From the NCBI GenBank assembly GCA_001567255.1, contig LNBW01000067.1:1-64000 (forward strand): DNA of 64,000 nt, given 5' to 3'. The position numbers and the translations under genes were made by a program. Numbering within the stretch: position 1 is the first letter of the stretch; every line of letters starts with the position of its first letter. Of the stretch, positions 48,845-56,956 are shown in pieces. Under the pieces are notes generated by a model. It was not told the origin of the DNA. It saw only the letters and a program-made list of their open reading frames with translations, and did no database searches. This DNA comes from Bacteroidetes bacterium OLB9 (GTDB taxonomy: Bacteria > Bacteroidota > Bacteroidia > Chitinophagales > Saprospiraceae).

Positions 48845-48886
48845 ATTTAACCTAAAGTTGTTCTATAATTCAACCTCAGGTTAAAT
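48845..48886. promoter_or_regulatory. Imperfect inverted repeat, possible operator
   Basis: Arms ATTTAACCTAAAGTTG (48845-48860) and CAACCTCAGGTTAAAT (48871-48886) pair at 14 of 16 positions around a 10-bp spacer. The nearer arm covers the -33 region of the DUF4160-DUF2442 promoter, so bound protein would block transcription. Confidence 0.55.
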
Positions 48887-49014
48887 GTCGAGTATCATCA
48901 TATTTATCAAAATTTATATTTAAAAAATTACAAATAACATACCATTTTACACATATAATTTTAATAATCAGCATAAATATGACAAACTATACAAAATATA
49001 CTCAACTCTAATTG

Positions 49015-49022
49015 TATTTTTG
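49015..49022 (+). promoter_or_regulatory. -7 box of mdh
   Basis: TATTTTTG. Transcription would start almost at the first base of the small leader frame beginning at 49027. Confidence 0.55.
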
Positions 49023-49026
49023 CGTT

Positions 49027-49086
49027 ATGAGTATAAACACAATTGTACTATTGATATTTTTTCAAATTTTTAAACAATACATATAA
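49027..49086 (+). CDS. Possible 19-residue leader peptide upstream of mdh
   Basis: An open frame MSINTIVLLIFFQIFKQYI begins right after the mdh -7 box. Its stop TAA shares its last base with the mdh ATG (TAATG), the same junction used by metG-fur. The peptide is hydrophobic and Ile-rich. It could couple translation of mdh or be chance. There is no hairpin that would suggest classic attenuation. Confidence 0.35.
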   Translation: MSINTIVLLIFFQIFKQYI

Positions 49087-50012
49087 TGAGCAAAGTTACC
49101 GTAGTCGGAGCCGGCAACGTCGGCGCCACCGTTGCCAATGTACTGGCACACAAGGATATCGTTAAGGAGGTCGTTCTTGTTGATATCGTAGGAGATTTAG
49201 CCAGAGGCAAGGCACTAGATAGCTGGCAGCAGGCCCCGATAGACCATTACAGTACATCCCTGAAGGGAACAAGTGACTATAAAGATACTGCTAATTCTGA
49301 TATCGTTGTGATTACTGCCGGTATTCCGCGCAAGCCCGGTATGAGCCGTGATGACTTGATTTCTACAAATGCTAACATTGTCACCTCGGTGGTCAAATCT
49401 ATCATGGAGCATTCTAAGAATCCAATTATCATCGTGGTTTCTAATCCACTTGACGTCATGACTTATGCTGCACTTAAAGCTTCAGGTTTGGACAGAACAA
49501 GAGTATTTGGCATGGCCGGAATTCTTGATACTGCCAGATACAGAGCCTTTCTAGCCACTGAACTCAATGTATCTCCAAAAGACATTCAGGCTTTGTTGAT
49601 GGGTGGTCATGGTGATACGATGGTACCGCTTCCAAGATATACTACCGTGGCTGGAATTCCTGTAACAGAGCTGATTGATGGCGATAAACTCAATGCTATA
49701 GTAGAGAGAACCAAGGTAGGTGGTGGAGAGTTAGTAAAACTCATGGGAACATCAGCATGGTATGCTCCAGGTGCCGCAGCAGCACAAATGGTTGAAGCCA
49801 TTGTGAAGGATGAAAACAGAATTTTTCCTGTTTGTGCTCAATTGACAGGAGAATACAAGCTGAATAATGTTTTCGTGGGTGTTCCGGTAAAACTGAGCAA
49901 AAAAGGTATAGAGCAGATTATTGAGCTCAATCTTAATAATGATGAAATGGGCTTACTGCATGCTTCTGCAGAACACGTCAGAGAAGTGATGGAAGTATTT
50001 GATAAAATGTAA
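49086..50012 (+). CDS. mdh: Malate dehydrogenase
   Basis: 308 residues of the LDH-like MDH group. The NAD-binding start is KVTVVGAGNVGATVANVLA, then VLVDIVGDLARGKALD, ITAGIPRKPGMSRDDL (active-site loop with Arg pairs), VVSNPLDVMTY and the catalytic His in MGGHGDTMVPL near residue 174. It oxidises malate to oxaloacetate in the TCA cycle. The length is standard. Start and overlap with the leader peptide are as above. An elaborate terminator-like structure follows. Confidence 0.95.
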   Translation: MSKVTVVGAGNVGATVANVLAHKDIVKEVVLVDIVGDLARGKALDSWQQAPIDHYSTSLKGTSDYKDTANSDIVVITAGIPRKPGMSRDDLISTNANIVTSVVKSIMEHSKNPIIIVVSNPLDVMTYAALKASGLDRTRVFGMAGILDTARYRAFLATELNVSPKDIQALLMGGHGDTMVPLPRYTTVAGIPVTELIDGDKLNAIVERTKVGGGELVKLMGTSAWYAPGAAAAQMVEAIVKDENRIFPVCAQLTGEYKLNNVFVGVPVKLSKKGIEQIIELNLNNDEMGLLHASAEHVREVMEVFDKM

Positions 50013-50039
50013 TACAGTCTGAAATCTTGATTTGAACAG

Positions 50040-50126
50040 CTTTGGTTTGTTTATTCAGAAGTTTCTGAAAATATGTACCTTAGATAATATCTCATGTACA
50101 TTTTAAACAAACCAAAGTTTTTTTTT
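50040..50126 (+). terminator. Branched terminator-like structure after mdh
   Basis: A perfect 14-bp outer stem (50040-50053 with 50104-50117) encloses two further hairpins: TTCAGA/TCTGAA with an AGTT loop at 54-69, and ATGTAC/GTACAT at 73-101 with an inner AGAT/ATCT helix. A T9 run follows at 50118-50126. This gives a three-way junction instead of a simple stem, either an unusual intrinsic terminator or the 3' end of a stable RNA. Rest of the 242-bp gap shows nothing. Confidence 0.7.
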
Positions 50127-50254
50127 ATTGATGTACGTATGTAATGAGAAAAGTGAAGGATTTAACTTTTCCTTTATAACAAATCCATCTAAAGTATCGT
50201 TCTAAAACCATACTCGAAGACATAATCCACAAAATTGTTACAAATTTTCAAGGA

Positions 50255-51175
50255 ATGAATTTGAAGACCTGGATACAGATTTCATTACTTATTCTAGCCG
50301 GGCTGCCGCTCTCCGGACAGCATCCAGCACTTGTAGAAATAGAACAACAACTGGCTTATCACGCTGATGTTATGGTCAATGCATCAGAAGCCAGACATCG
50401 TATCAAGGCAATGGAAGCCTTTAACCCACTCTTTGATCAAGCCCTAAATATGTCCGGTGCTTTTGATTATCCATTTGATTCTCTAAAGTGGATTTCAATA
50501 AAAATGCCTTCAGATAAATCTTTTAAACTCTATAGCTGGGAGGTCAACGTCGGTAATGGAAATTATCGCTACTTTGGCTTGATTCAAAAAAAGGACGGAA
50601 CGATTTTTCACCTTACAGATGACTTTAAAAATGCTACTAACCTGAGAAATGAAGAATTTAGTTCAGACAACTGGCTAGGTGCAGTATATTATAACCTTAT
50701 GGAAGGCAAGACATCAAATGGGCAGCAATACTATATGCTGTTTGGTGTCCATCATTGGAATGCCTTTGAAAATATCAAACTGATTGATATCCTCTTCTTT
50801 AGTGATGAAGGATTGCCATACTTTGGACTTCCTGTTTTTAAAATGAATGAAGGAGATGGAAAATCAGATTTGTACAATAGGCTCGTATTCAAATATGCAG
50901 CTGATGGTCAGATGACCGTCAATTACAACCCCGGAATGCAATTAATCATGGTGGACAATCTCGTGAAGAGAATGAGTAGAATTCCTGGGCAAGGGGAAAC
51001 AATGGTGCCAGATGGAACCTATGTAGGTTATCAACTTAAAAAGGATATTTGGGAACGAATAGATAAGATTGCGATAGAGCCTATGGAATCAGCCCCAAGA
51101 CCAAAACCTATTTTGGATTCAAGAAAGGGCAATAATTTATTCGGAGATAAAAAAAGTAAAAATCAACACAAATGA
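50255..51175 (+). CDS. Unknown secreted protein
   Basis: 306 residues. A signal peptide (ISLLILAGLPLSGQ) precedes a mixed alpha/beta domain with SLKWISIKMPSDKSFKLYSWE, YRYFGLIQKKDGTIFHL, YYMLFGVHHWNAFE and VPDGTYVGYQLKKDIWERIDK. It resembles Bacteroidota proteins of unknown function I cannot name. It ends in a polar, Lys-rich tail without a T9SS signal. It overlaps the next gene by 4 bp (ATGA), so both are one operon. Confidence 0.72.
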   Translation: MNLKTWIQISLLILAGLPLSGQHPALVEIEQQLAYHADVMVNASEARHRIKAMEAFNPLFDQALNMSGAFDYPFDSLKWISIKMPSDKSFKLYSWEVNVGNGNYRYFGLIQKKDGTIFHLTDDFKNATNLRNEEFSSDNWLGAVYYNLMEGKTSNGQQYYMLFGVHHWNAFENIKLIDILFFSDEGLPYFGLPVFKMNEGDGKSDLYNRLVFKYAADGQMTVNYNPGMQLIMVDNLVKRMSRIPGQGETMVPDGTYVGYQLKKDIWERIDKIAIEPMESAPRPKPILDSRKGNNLFGDKKSKNQHK

Positions 51176-51921
51176 AAATGAGAGTAACACTGTTTTTAGC
51201 CGGCATCATCATGTGGAGTTGTTCCATTTTTGCCCAATCCCACCTTAAAGACAATCAAAAATTAGGTTATATCATTGATCATGAAGGCAATAAAACAGAA
51301 GTTGTTATCGAAGTTGAAGATGCTTCATTTCCTTGGGCGTTTCAGTATGACCTTAAGTATTTTGACCCATCACTCTTAGATGGTACGCGTGTAAAGCGAG
51401 AGCTAAAGAAAGAATTGTATGCCGAGGAACTTGCCGAATACGGTTTTGACGACCGTCGATTCCTGGCTGTCAATTATTATATCAAAGACAAAGGTGAAGA
51501 TATTTTTCAATCTACACTCGGAAAGATCAAAGGCGATAAAAACACTGCTTATTTTGCTGAGATAGTTCATAGCGGGCCCATACAATTACTTCGGTTTTAT
51601 TTTCCTCCGCAACCTGATGATGAAGAAGATATGTACGACGAAGCAAAACTTAAGGAATTTATTAAGGCATCTGCATCGAATTATGATATTCTCATCTATA
51701 AACAAGGACAAGAAATTAAGCCTATTCAGGCAATTAATGTCAAGACTTATTTTACCGATTGTCCTTTTGTTCTAAAAAAATTTGACGAGAATAGATATAA
51801 GTTAAAACCTAAGTCAGGTCTAAAAAAAGTGCTTAGTGGAGATGGTCTATCCGGCATGAAGCTGGAGAATGCTTCTATGACAGTCATCCGAGATTATGAA
51901 AACAAGTGCGGAGGAAAGTAG
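51172..51921 (+). CDS. Unknown secreted protein, operon partner of 50255
   Basis: 249 residues. The signal peptide ends SIFAQ. A beta-rich body follows (KLGYIIDHEGNKTEVVIEVED; VNYYIKDKGEDIFQ; HSGPIQLLRFYF) and a C-terminal ALKSG-like stretch (KPKSGLKKVLSGDG). Its start overlaps the previous stop (ATGA). No family recognised; the pair is probably translated together and acts in the periplasm. Confidence 0.7.
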   Translation: MKMRVTLFLAGIIMWSCSIFAQSHLKDNQKLGYIIDHEGNKTEVVIEVEDASFPWAFQYDLKYFDPSLLDGTRVKRELKKELYAEELAEYGFDDRRFLAVNYYIKDKGEDIFQSTLGKIKGDKNTAYFAEIVHSGPIQLLRFYFPPQPDDEEDMYDEAKLKEFIKASASNYDILIYKQGQEIKPIQAINVKTYFTDCPFVLKKFDENRYKLKPKSGLKKVLSGDGLSGMKLENASMTVIRDYENKCGGK

Positions 51922-51939
51922 TAGCACCTTTTCCGCACT
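51905..51939. terminator. Weak convergent terminator
   Basis: AGTGCGGA/TCCGCACT with a 19-nt loop spanning the stop codon of the plus-strand gene. It sits between convergent genes; there is no long T run. Confidence 0.4.
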
Positions 51940-51950
51940 GATTATATACT

Positions 51951-53897
51951 TTAATAAATAGAGCGATCTTCATCTAAAGGTAGGAGTTTACCACCGCGCA
52001 AAGTCCAAGTGGTCTCATCTTCTGCATTCCAGAATTCATCTGAAGAAAGAGCGGTTCCAGAGTGAAGAATGCCCATAACATTGCCCTCAAATCTCACAGT
52101 CTGGCCTTCAGGAATATAAAGCCTATACTGGATCGACTGATTTCTGAATTTCTCTGATTTATTAAAGGTAATATACTTTGATATACTAATGCGATTGCCG
52201 GAGATGTCGAGGTCATTGTCCATATCATTGATCTTAGTCATCGCTTCCTGGGTATCCTTTCCTCTTGATGATTTAATCGTTTCAATGTGAACCTGGTTAT
52301 CATTTGACTTTTCAATGGTTAGATCTACTTTCCTCCATGCCCATCGATTATCTTTCACAGTTAACAAATCGCCGATATGAATACCAAAGTTTCTGTCTGT
52401 CTGCTCTTTAGGTACATTTATTGTGATGGCACCTTCGCCCATGCTTAGAGACTTTGAAGTTTTCACCTCCTTAACTACACTATATCCTTTAGCTGTCTGT
52501 ATAGCAACAAATGAAGTCACAAATAGTGATATACCCCAGATAACATACAGTCCGATCCTTAGGTTATTATTGACATTATATTTAAACAGCCATTTACCCA
52601 GGCTAAGTAGTATCAATACTAATGGAAGACCAATCGTTAGGTAAAGTGAACTCAGCCCAAGATTGGTAAGTAAAACTGACTCTGGACCAAATGCACTCAG
52701 GTAAGGAAATGATACTGTAAGCCCAAACAATACTGATAATAGACTGATGCCTACACTTACCAAAACTATCACTCCTACAAATATCAAGACATACTTAATA
52801 AGTCCAAAGACTGCAAAAATAGACCCTTCCAGAAGTGCACCGATGCTACTTTGGTTGGAGTTTTTCACATACTCCGGCGCTGCAAAATGTTGAGTTCCTG
52901 TATTATCTTTTTTTTTTGAGCCCATGTCCATACTCCAGTCCGTAATCTTATCACCCAATTGTGTAAGCTCTTCCTCTACTTTTCTTGCTATGTTTTCAAC
53001 TGTAGTCGGTTCACCACGCATCATGAGCTTATCTGCAGTAGTCTTGGCCTCTGGTAAAAGTACCATTAACACAAGATAGATGATAACACCAGGGCCGGTA
53101 AAAAACAATAGCAAGAAGAGTAAACGCACCCACAAGGGGTCTTCTATACCAAAGTAGGCAGCAATACCGGAGCAAACGCCACCAATCTTCTTATCGTCTG
53201 GATTACGAAACAATTTTTTGCCCAGCCCCAGCCCTGAATGATCAGCACTAGACTGCCGCCCCGTGAATGTGTATGAATCTGCAATCGGTTCAGCACCAAA
53301 ATCTTCAGGTTTACCCATAATACTGATCACCTCATCTATTTCTTTCATGGTGATGATATACCTGCCTTTGAGGTGCTCCTGAAAAAGTTCAGCCATTCTT
53401 ACTTCGATATCATAAAGTATTTCATCGCAACCTTCAGAAGTCGAAAAGTGCTTCCTGATAGTGTTCAGATAGTTATTAATGTATTCAAATGCATCCTCAT
53501 CTATTGAGAATGGATACCCACCTAGGTTAATATTAAATGTCTTGTTCATTTTGTTTGTTTTTGTTGTTTGGTTTTGTGATTCATTTACTGCGTAATTAAG
53601 CTCACTCCATGTTTCCTTCAGATCCTTTAAAAAAGCATCTCCTTCAGAAGTAATCTGATAGTACTTACGTGGCGGCCCTGACTTAGACTCTATCCAGGTG
53701 TAATCCAGTAGAGCTGCATCTTTCAATCTATTGAGCAAAGGATATAACGTACCCTCTACAACAATCAGTTTTGAAGCTTTCAGCTTATTGATGATGTCCG
53801 TAGGATAGGCCTTCTCCTGTGCAATTATAGAGAGCACACATAACTCAAGAATGCCCTTTCGCATTTGTGCTTTCGTATTTTCTAATCTTATGTCCAT
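51951..53897 (-). CDS. PadR-type regulator fused to PspC-domain membrane protein
   Basis: About 648 residues. Residues 1-95 are a PadR winged helix (MRKGILELCVLSIIAQ; TLYPLLNRLKDAALLDYTW; GPPRKYYQITSEG). A Gln/Asn/Thr linker (QNQTTKTNKM) leads to a second part that looks like a complete PspC protein: MNKTFNINLGG at 53549, KLFRNPDDKKIGGVCSGIAAYFGIED (PspC core), VIIYLVLMVLLPEA, several helices and a beta C-terminal domain. In Bacteroidota these are normally two adjacent genes. Either a true fusion links an envelope-stress sensor to its regulator, or an indel removed a stop in the A/C-rich linker. The start is set by the promoter. Confidence 0.8.
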   Translation of the reverse strand: MDIRLENTKAQMRKGILELCVLSIIAQEKAYPTDIINKLKASKLIVVEGTLYPLLNRLKDAALLDYTWIESKSGPPRKYYQITSEGDAFLKDLKETWSELNYAVNESQNQTTKTNKMNKTFNINLGGYPFSIDEDAFEYINNYLNTIRKHFSTSEGCDEILYDIEVRMAELFQEHLKGRYIITMKEIDEVISIMGKPEDFGAEPIADSYTFTGRQSSADHSGLGLGKKLFRNPDDKKIGGVCSGIAAYFGIEDPLWVRLLFLLLFFTGPGVIIYLVLMVLLPEAKTTADKLMMRGEPTTVENIARKVEEELTQLGDKITDWSMDMGSKKKDNTGTQHFAAPEYVKNSNQSSIGALLEGSIFAVFGLIKYVLIFVGVIVLVSVGISLLSVLFGLTVSFPYLSAFGPESVLLTNLGLSSLYLTIGLPLVLILLSLGKWLFKYNVNNNLRIGLYVIWGISLFVTSFVAIQTAKGYSVVKEVKTSKSLSMGEGAITINVPKEQTDRNFGIHIGDLLTVKDNRWAWRKVDLTIEKSNDNQVHIETIKSSRGKDTQEAMTKINDMDNDLDISGNRISISKYITFNKSEKFRNQSIQYRLYIPEGQTVRFEGNVMGILHSGTALSSDEFWNAEDETTWTLRGGKLLPLDEDRSIY

Positions 53898-53922
53898 TTC
53901 CTGTTCATTACGTTTGATGGCA

Positions 53923-53953
53923 CAAAGATAAGACATTACAAGGTATTAGGCAA
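53923..53953 (-). promoter_or_regulatory. Promoter of the PadR-PspC gene
   Basis: On the minus strand, TTG (53951-53953), 20 bp, TATCTTTG (53923-53930). The start lies downstream, so the ATG at 53897 and not the frame start at 53936 is right. A GTATT/AATAC palindrome (53943-53956) covers the -33 box. Confidence 0.7.
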
Positions 53954-53956
53954 TAC

Positions 53957-53983
53957 ATAGTACTGTCTTTAGGATAGTACTAT
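53957..53983. promoter_or_regulatory. Candidate PadR operator
   Basis: ATAGTACT (53957-53964) and its inverted copy AGTACTAT (53976-53983), each with a palindromic AGTACT core. They sit just upstream of the -33 box of the PadR-PspC gene. PadR proteins bind such short inverted repeats and repress their own gene. Confidence 0.6.
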
Positions 53984-54066
53984 ATACAAACGCCAATCTT
54001 TTATCGACGAAAATCAATTTTGTATATACTTTTGGAAATACGCTTTTTAATTTTTTTTGTCCTGCC

Positions 54067-56328
54067 TTACTCCACAATCTGTAGCTTAGCAAATTGAAGC
54101 ATGATTCGCTTTTCCGGAGCATCTGATAGCCCATCAAACATAATCGTGGCCACTAATCTTTCATCAACGGTCAGCACTTTCCCTTGGCCAAACTTCAGAT
54201 GAATGACTTCCATTCCTGGTTTGATATCTGTAGGGTTGGATGCAACAAAGTCTGCTGGATTAATACTGATGGCCGGTTTTCTACTATTGAGTGGTTTAAA
54301 ATTGCCAAGGATCTTAGGTTCAGCAAAGGAAGGTTTTTTGCTGATCGTAATCAATGTATCCAGATTGTGCTCTGAGATCTCCTCTAAGAATCTGCTTGGG
54401 TCGTTAAAACGGGTCTGGCCATACTGATATCTACTATTAGCATAGGTTAAGCAAAGATATTCTTCAGCTCGGGTGATGGCTACATAAAACAACCGTCGCT
54501 CTTCGTCCACACTATTACTCTCCATCAATGACTGATAGCTAGGAAAAAGATTTTCTTCGAGTCCTACCACAAATACAGACTTAAACTCAAGTCCTTTGGC
54601 AGCGTGTACAGACATTAGCGTGACATAATCCGGATCCGTCTCCTTTTCATCCGCATCGGTCATTAGAGAAATGGACTGTAAGTAGGCTGACAGACTCCGG
54701 TCCGTTGATAGTGGTTCGCCATCAACTACTTCGTCTTCTTGGACAAATTCCTGAATACCGTCCAATAGGGAAATCACATTTTCAATTCTACCTTCACCTT
54801 CAGGTGATTTATCTTCTTTCAATAACTTTTCAATGCCAGAATTTCTGTAAATATAGCTAGCTATTTCATAAGCATCACTAGTGGCAGCCTTTTGTTTGAA
54901 TGCACGAATTAGATTGACAAAATCACCTAGACTTTTCTTGTTTCTGCCATTGAGCGACACACTGTTGAGCACTTCCCACATACTCAATTCATTGTCATTA
55001 GCTATGCTGGACAACTGGTCTAATGTTGTATCTCCTATACCTCTACGTGGGTAATTTATGATGCGCTTAAGTGCTTCATCATCTTTATCATTGACTGTAA
55101 GTCGAAGATAAGCTATCAAGTCTTTGATCTCCTTTCGGGAATAAAAGGACAGACCACCATATACTCTATAAGGAATATTATACTTTCTGAGTTGCTCTTC
55201 AAAAACACGAGACTGGCCATTGGTACGATACAAAATTGCAATATCTCTATTAGACAGATTAAATCTATTTTTCTGTTCAATAATCGTGTCAGCTACTCTC
55301 TTGCCTTCTTCGGTTTCAGTCATCGTCTTAATGACTTTAATTTTATTGCCATCAGACTTATCTGTCCATATTTTCTTATGTATCTGTTTTTTGTTATGGT
55401 TGATGACTTCATTGGCAGCATCCACGATAAACTGAGTAGAACGATAATTTTGCTCTAGCTTAAATGTCTTCAAATCAGGGAAGTCGGTCTCAAAATGAAG
55501 GATATTTTCGATGGTTGCACCTCTAAACGAGTAAATACTTTGGGCATCATCACCTACAATACAGATATTCTGTTGACTACCCGGATATACGGTTAGCAAT
55601 TTGAGGATTTCATATTGTAAATAATTAGTATCCTGAAACTCATCCACCAGTAAATACTTAAACTGATTTTGATACTTTTCTCGTGTATTGTCCGGGTTTT
55701 GATAGAGCAGCCTGAACATTTGCAACAATAAATCATCAAAGTCCATCGCGCCTGCCCTCTTGCATTTTGCTACATATTTTTCATAAATTACGTGAATCAT
55801 AGGCCGGCGGTTCATCCTATCGTAAGCCATCAATTCGTCATTAGAGGCGTAAGCCTTAGGCGTGATGAGATTACTTTTAGCTGCAGAAATTCTAGCGCGA
55901 ACCAGACCAGGTGCATAGACTTTTTTATCAAGATTGAGATGCTTAATAATTTCTGCGAGTACGCTTTTAGTATCATCTGTATCGTAGATGGTAAAATCAT
56001 TAGGATATCCTAACCGGTGGGCCTCAACTCTCAGTATCTTAGCGAAAATCGAGTGAAAGGTTCCTGCCCACACTCGATGTGCTTTAGTACCTACTACCTT
56101 TTCGATACGGTCTTTCATCTCTCTTGCAGCCTTATTAGTAAAAGTCAGCGAAAGAATTTGCCCCGGATTTATACCGGAATGAATCATGTGAGCAATACGA
56201 TATGTCAATACACGGGTCTTTCCCGAACCTGGCCCGGCAATCACCATCACAGGACCATCGATACACAGCGCTGCCTGCCTCTGGACGTCATTCAATTCGT
56301 TGAGATACGATTTACCTACTTCTTTCAT
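54067..56328 (-). CDS. pcrA: UvrD/PcrA-type DNA helicase
   Basis: About 753 residues of superfamily 1A. Motifs seen are VMVIAGPGSGKTRVLTYR (I), LSLTFTNKAAREMKDR (Ia), LLVDEFQDTN (II), IVGDDAQSIYSFRGA (III), LEQNYRST (IV), TLMSVHAAKGLEF (V) and FYVAITRAEEYLCLTY (VI). It acts in nucleotide excision and mismatch repair and in removing stalled complexes. The frame starts far upstream, but the family-like start is MKEVGKSYLNELNDVQR at 56328. A CATCTTTG box near 56336-56343 is one base off TAnnTTTG. Confidence 0.92.
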   Translation of the reverse strand: MKEVGKSYLNELNDVQRQAALCIDGPVMVIAGPGSGKTRVLTYRIAHMIHSGINPGQILSLTFTNKAAREMKDRIEKVVGTKAHRVWAGTFHSIFAKILRVEAHRLGYPNDFTIYDTDDTKSVLAEIIKHLNLDKKVYAPGLVRARISAAKSNLITPKAYASNDELMAYDRMNRRPMIHVIYEKYVAKCKRAGAMDFDDLLLQMFRLLYQNPDNTREKYQNQFKYLLVDEFQDTNYLQYEILKLLTVYPGSQQNICIVGDDAQSIYSFRGATIENILHFETDFPDLKTFKLEQNYRSTQFIVDAANEVINHNKKQIHKKIWTDKSDGNKIKVIKTMTETEEGKRVADTIIEQKNRFNLSNRDIAILYRTNGQSRVFEEQLRKYNIPYRVYGGLSFYSRKEIKDLIAYLRLTVNDKDDEALKRIINYPRRGIGDTTLDQLSSIANDNELSMWEVLNSVSLNGRNKKSLGDFVNLIRAFKQKAATSDAYEIASYIYRNSGIEKLLKEDKSPEGEGRIENVISLLDGIQEFVQEDEVVDGEPLSTDRSLSAYLQSISLMTDADEKETDPDYVTLMSVHAAKGLEFKSVFVVGLEENLFPSYQSLMESNSVDEERRLFYVAITRAEEYLCLTYANSRYQYGQTRFNDPSRFLEEISEHNLDTLITISKKPSFAEPKILGNFKPLNSRKPAISINPADFVASNPTDIKPGMEVIHLKFGQGKVLTVDERLVATIMFDGLSDAPEKRIMLQFAKLQIVE

Positions 56329-56422
56329 AAGGATGCAAAGATGCAGTTTTTTTAAGTATTTTTCATATCTTATTATAAAAATAACGAATATTATATAACA
56401 GTCCCTGTCAGTATTTAAACAA

Positions 56423-56449
56423 AAGCGGCGAGACTCCATCTCGCCGCTT
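56423..56449 (-). terminator. Strong intrinsic terminator
   Basis: The 11-bp stem AAGCGGCGAGA/TCTCGCCGCTT with a 5-nt loop is followed on the minus strand by UUUUG. It ends the small coiled-coil gene and insulates the helicase gene. Confidence 0.88.
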
Positions 56450-56457
56450 GTACTGCA

Positions 56458-56868
56458 TTATTCAGTTTCGCTCTCTGCACCTAGTTTTGTAGAGCTCGAG
56501 TTGACTTTAATATCTCTCTTTTTGACTGCTTTCATTTTGATTTTTTCAACCTTGGCTTCCAACTTTTGCTTATTTTTAAGTGCTTTTTCCCTTTCTGCTA
56601 TGGCTCTTTCTCTATCAGCAAAAGCTTTCTCTCTGTTAGCTCTAGCTTTGGCGTCAATTCCCTTTTCATATTCTGCTTGTGTCTTCTCTACTCTCTTTTC
56701 TGCTTTTTCAAGATTTTTATCAGCTTTCTCAATGGCTTTATCTGCCTTCTTCATGTCCTTATTGATTTCTTTGATCTGAGGATCTGCATCATTATTTTGG
56801 GCATATACACCGGTCGTAAAAGCCATCACAAATAGAGTAGCTAATAACGTAAATATGGACTTCTTCAT
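56458..56868 (-). CDS. Small secreted coiled-coil protein
   Basis: 136 residues. The signal peptide ends GVYAQ. Almost all the rest is a charged heptad coil (KADKAIEKADKNLEKAEKRVEKTQ; ADRERAIAEREKALKNKQKLEAK), then a short tail. The composition is Lys/Glu/Ala-rich and there are no cysteines. It resembles periplasmic or envelope coiled-coil proteins of unknown function. It has its own strong terminator, which suggests high or independent expression. No partner is adjacent. Confidence 0.72.
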   Translation of the reverse strand: MKKSIFTLLATLFVMAFTTGVYAQNNDADPQIKEINKDMKKADKAIEKADKNLEKAEKRVEKTQAEYEKGIDAKARANREKAFADRERAIAEREKALKNKQKLEAKVEKIKMKAVKKRDIKVNSSSTKLGAESETE

Positions 56869-56956
56869 GCTATCAAAATTTTTATTGTTAATGTTAATAT
56901 TTATATGACGTTTTAGAAATAAGTTGTTATATTTTTAATAACGGATTAACTATAAT

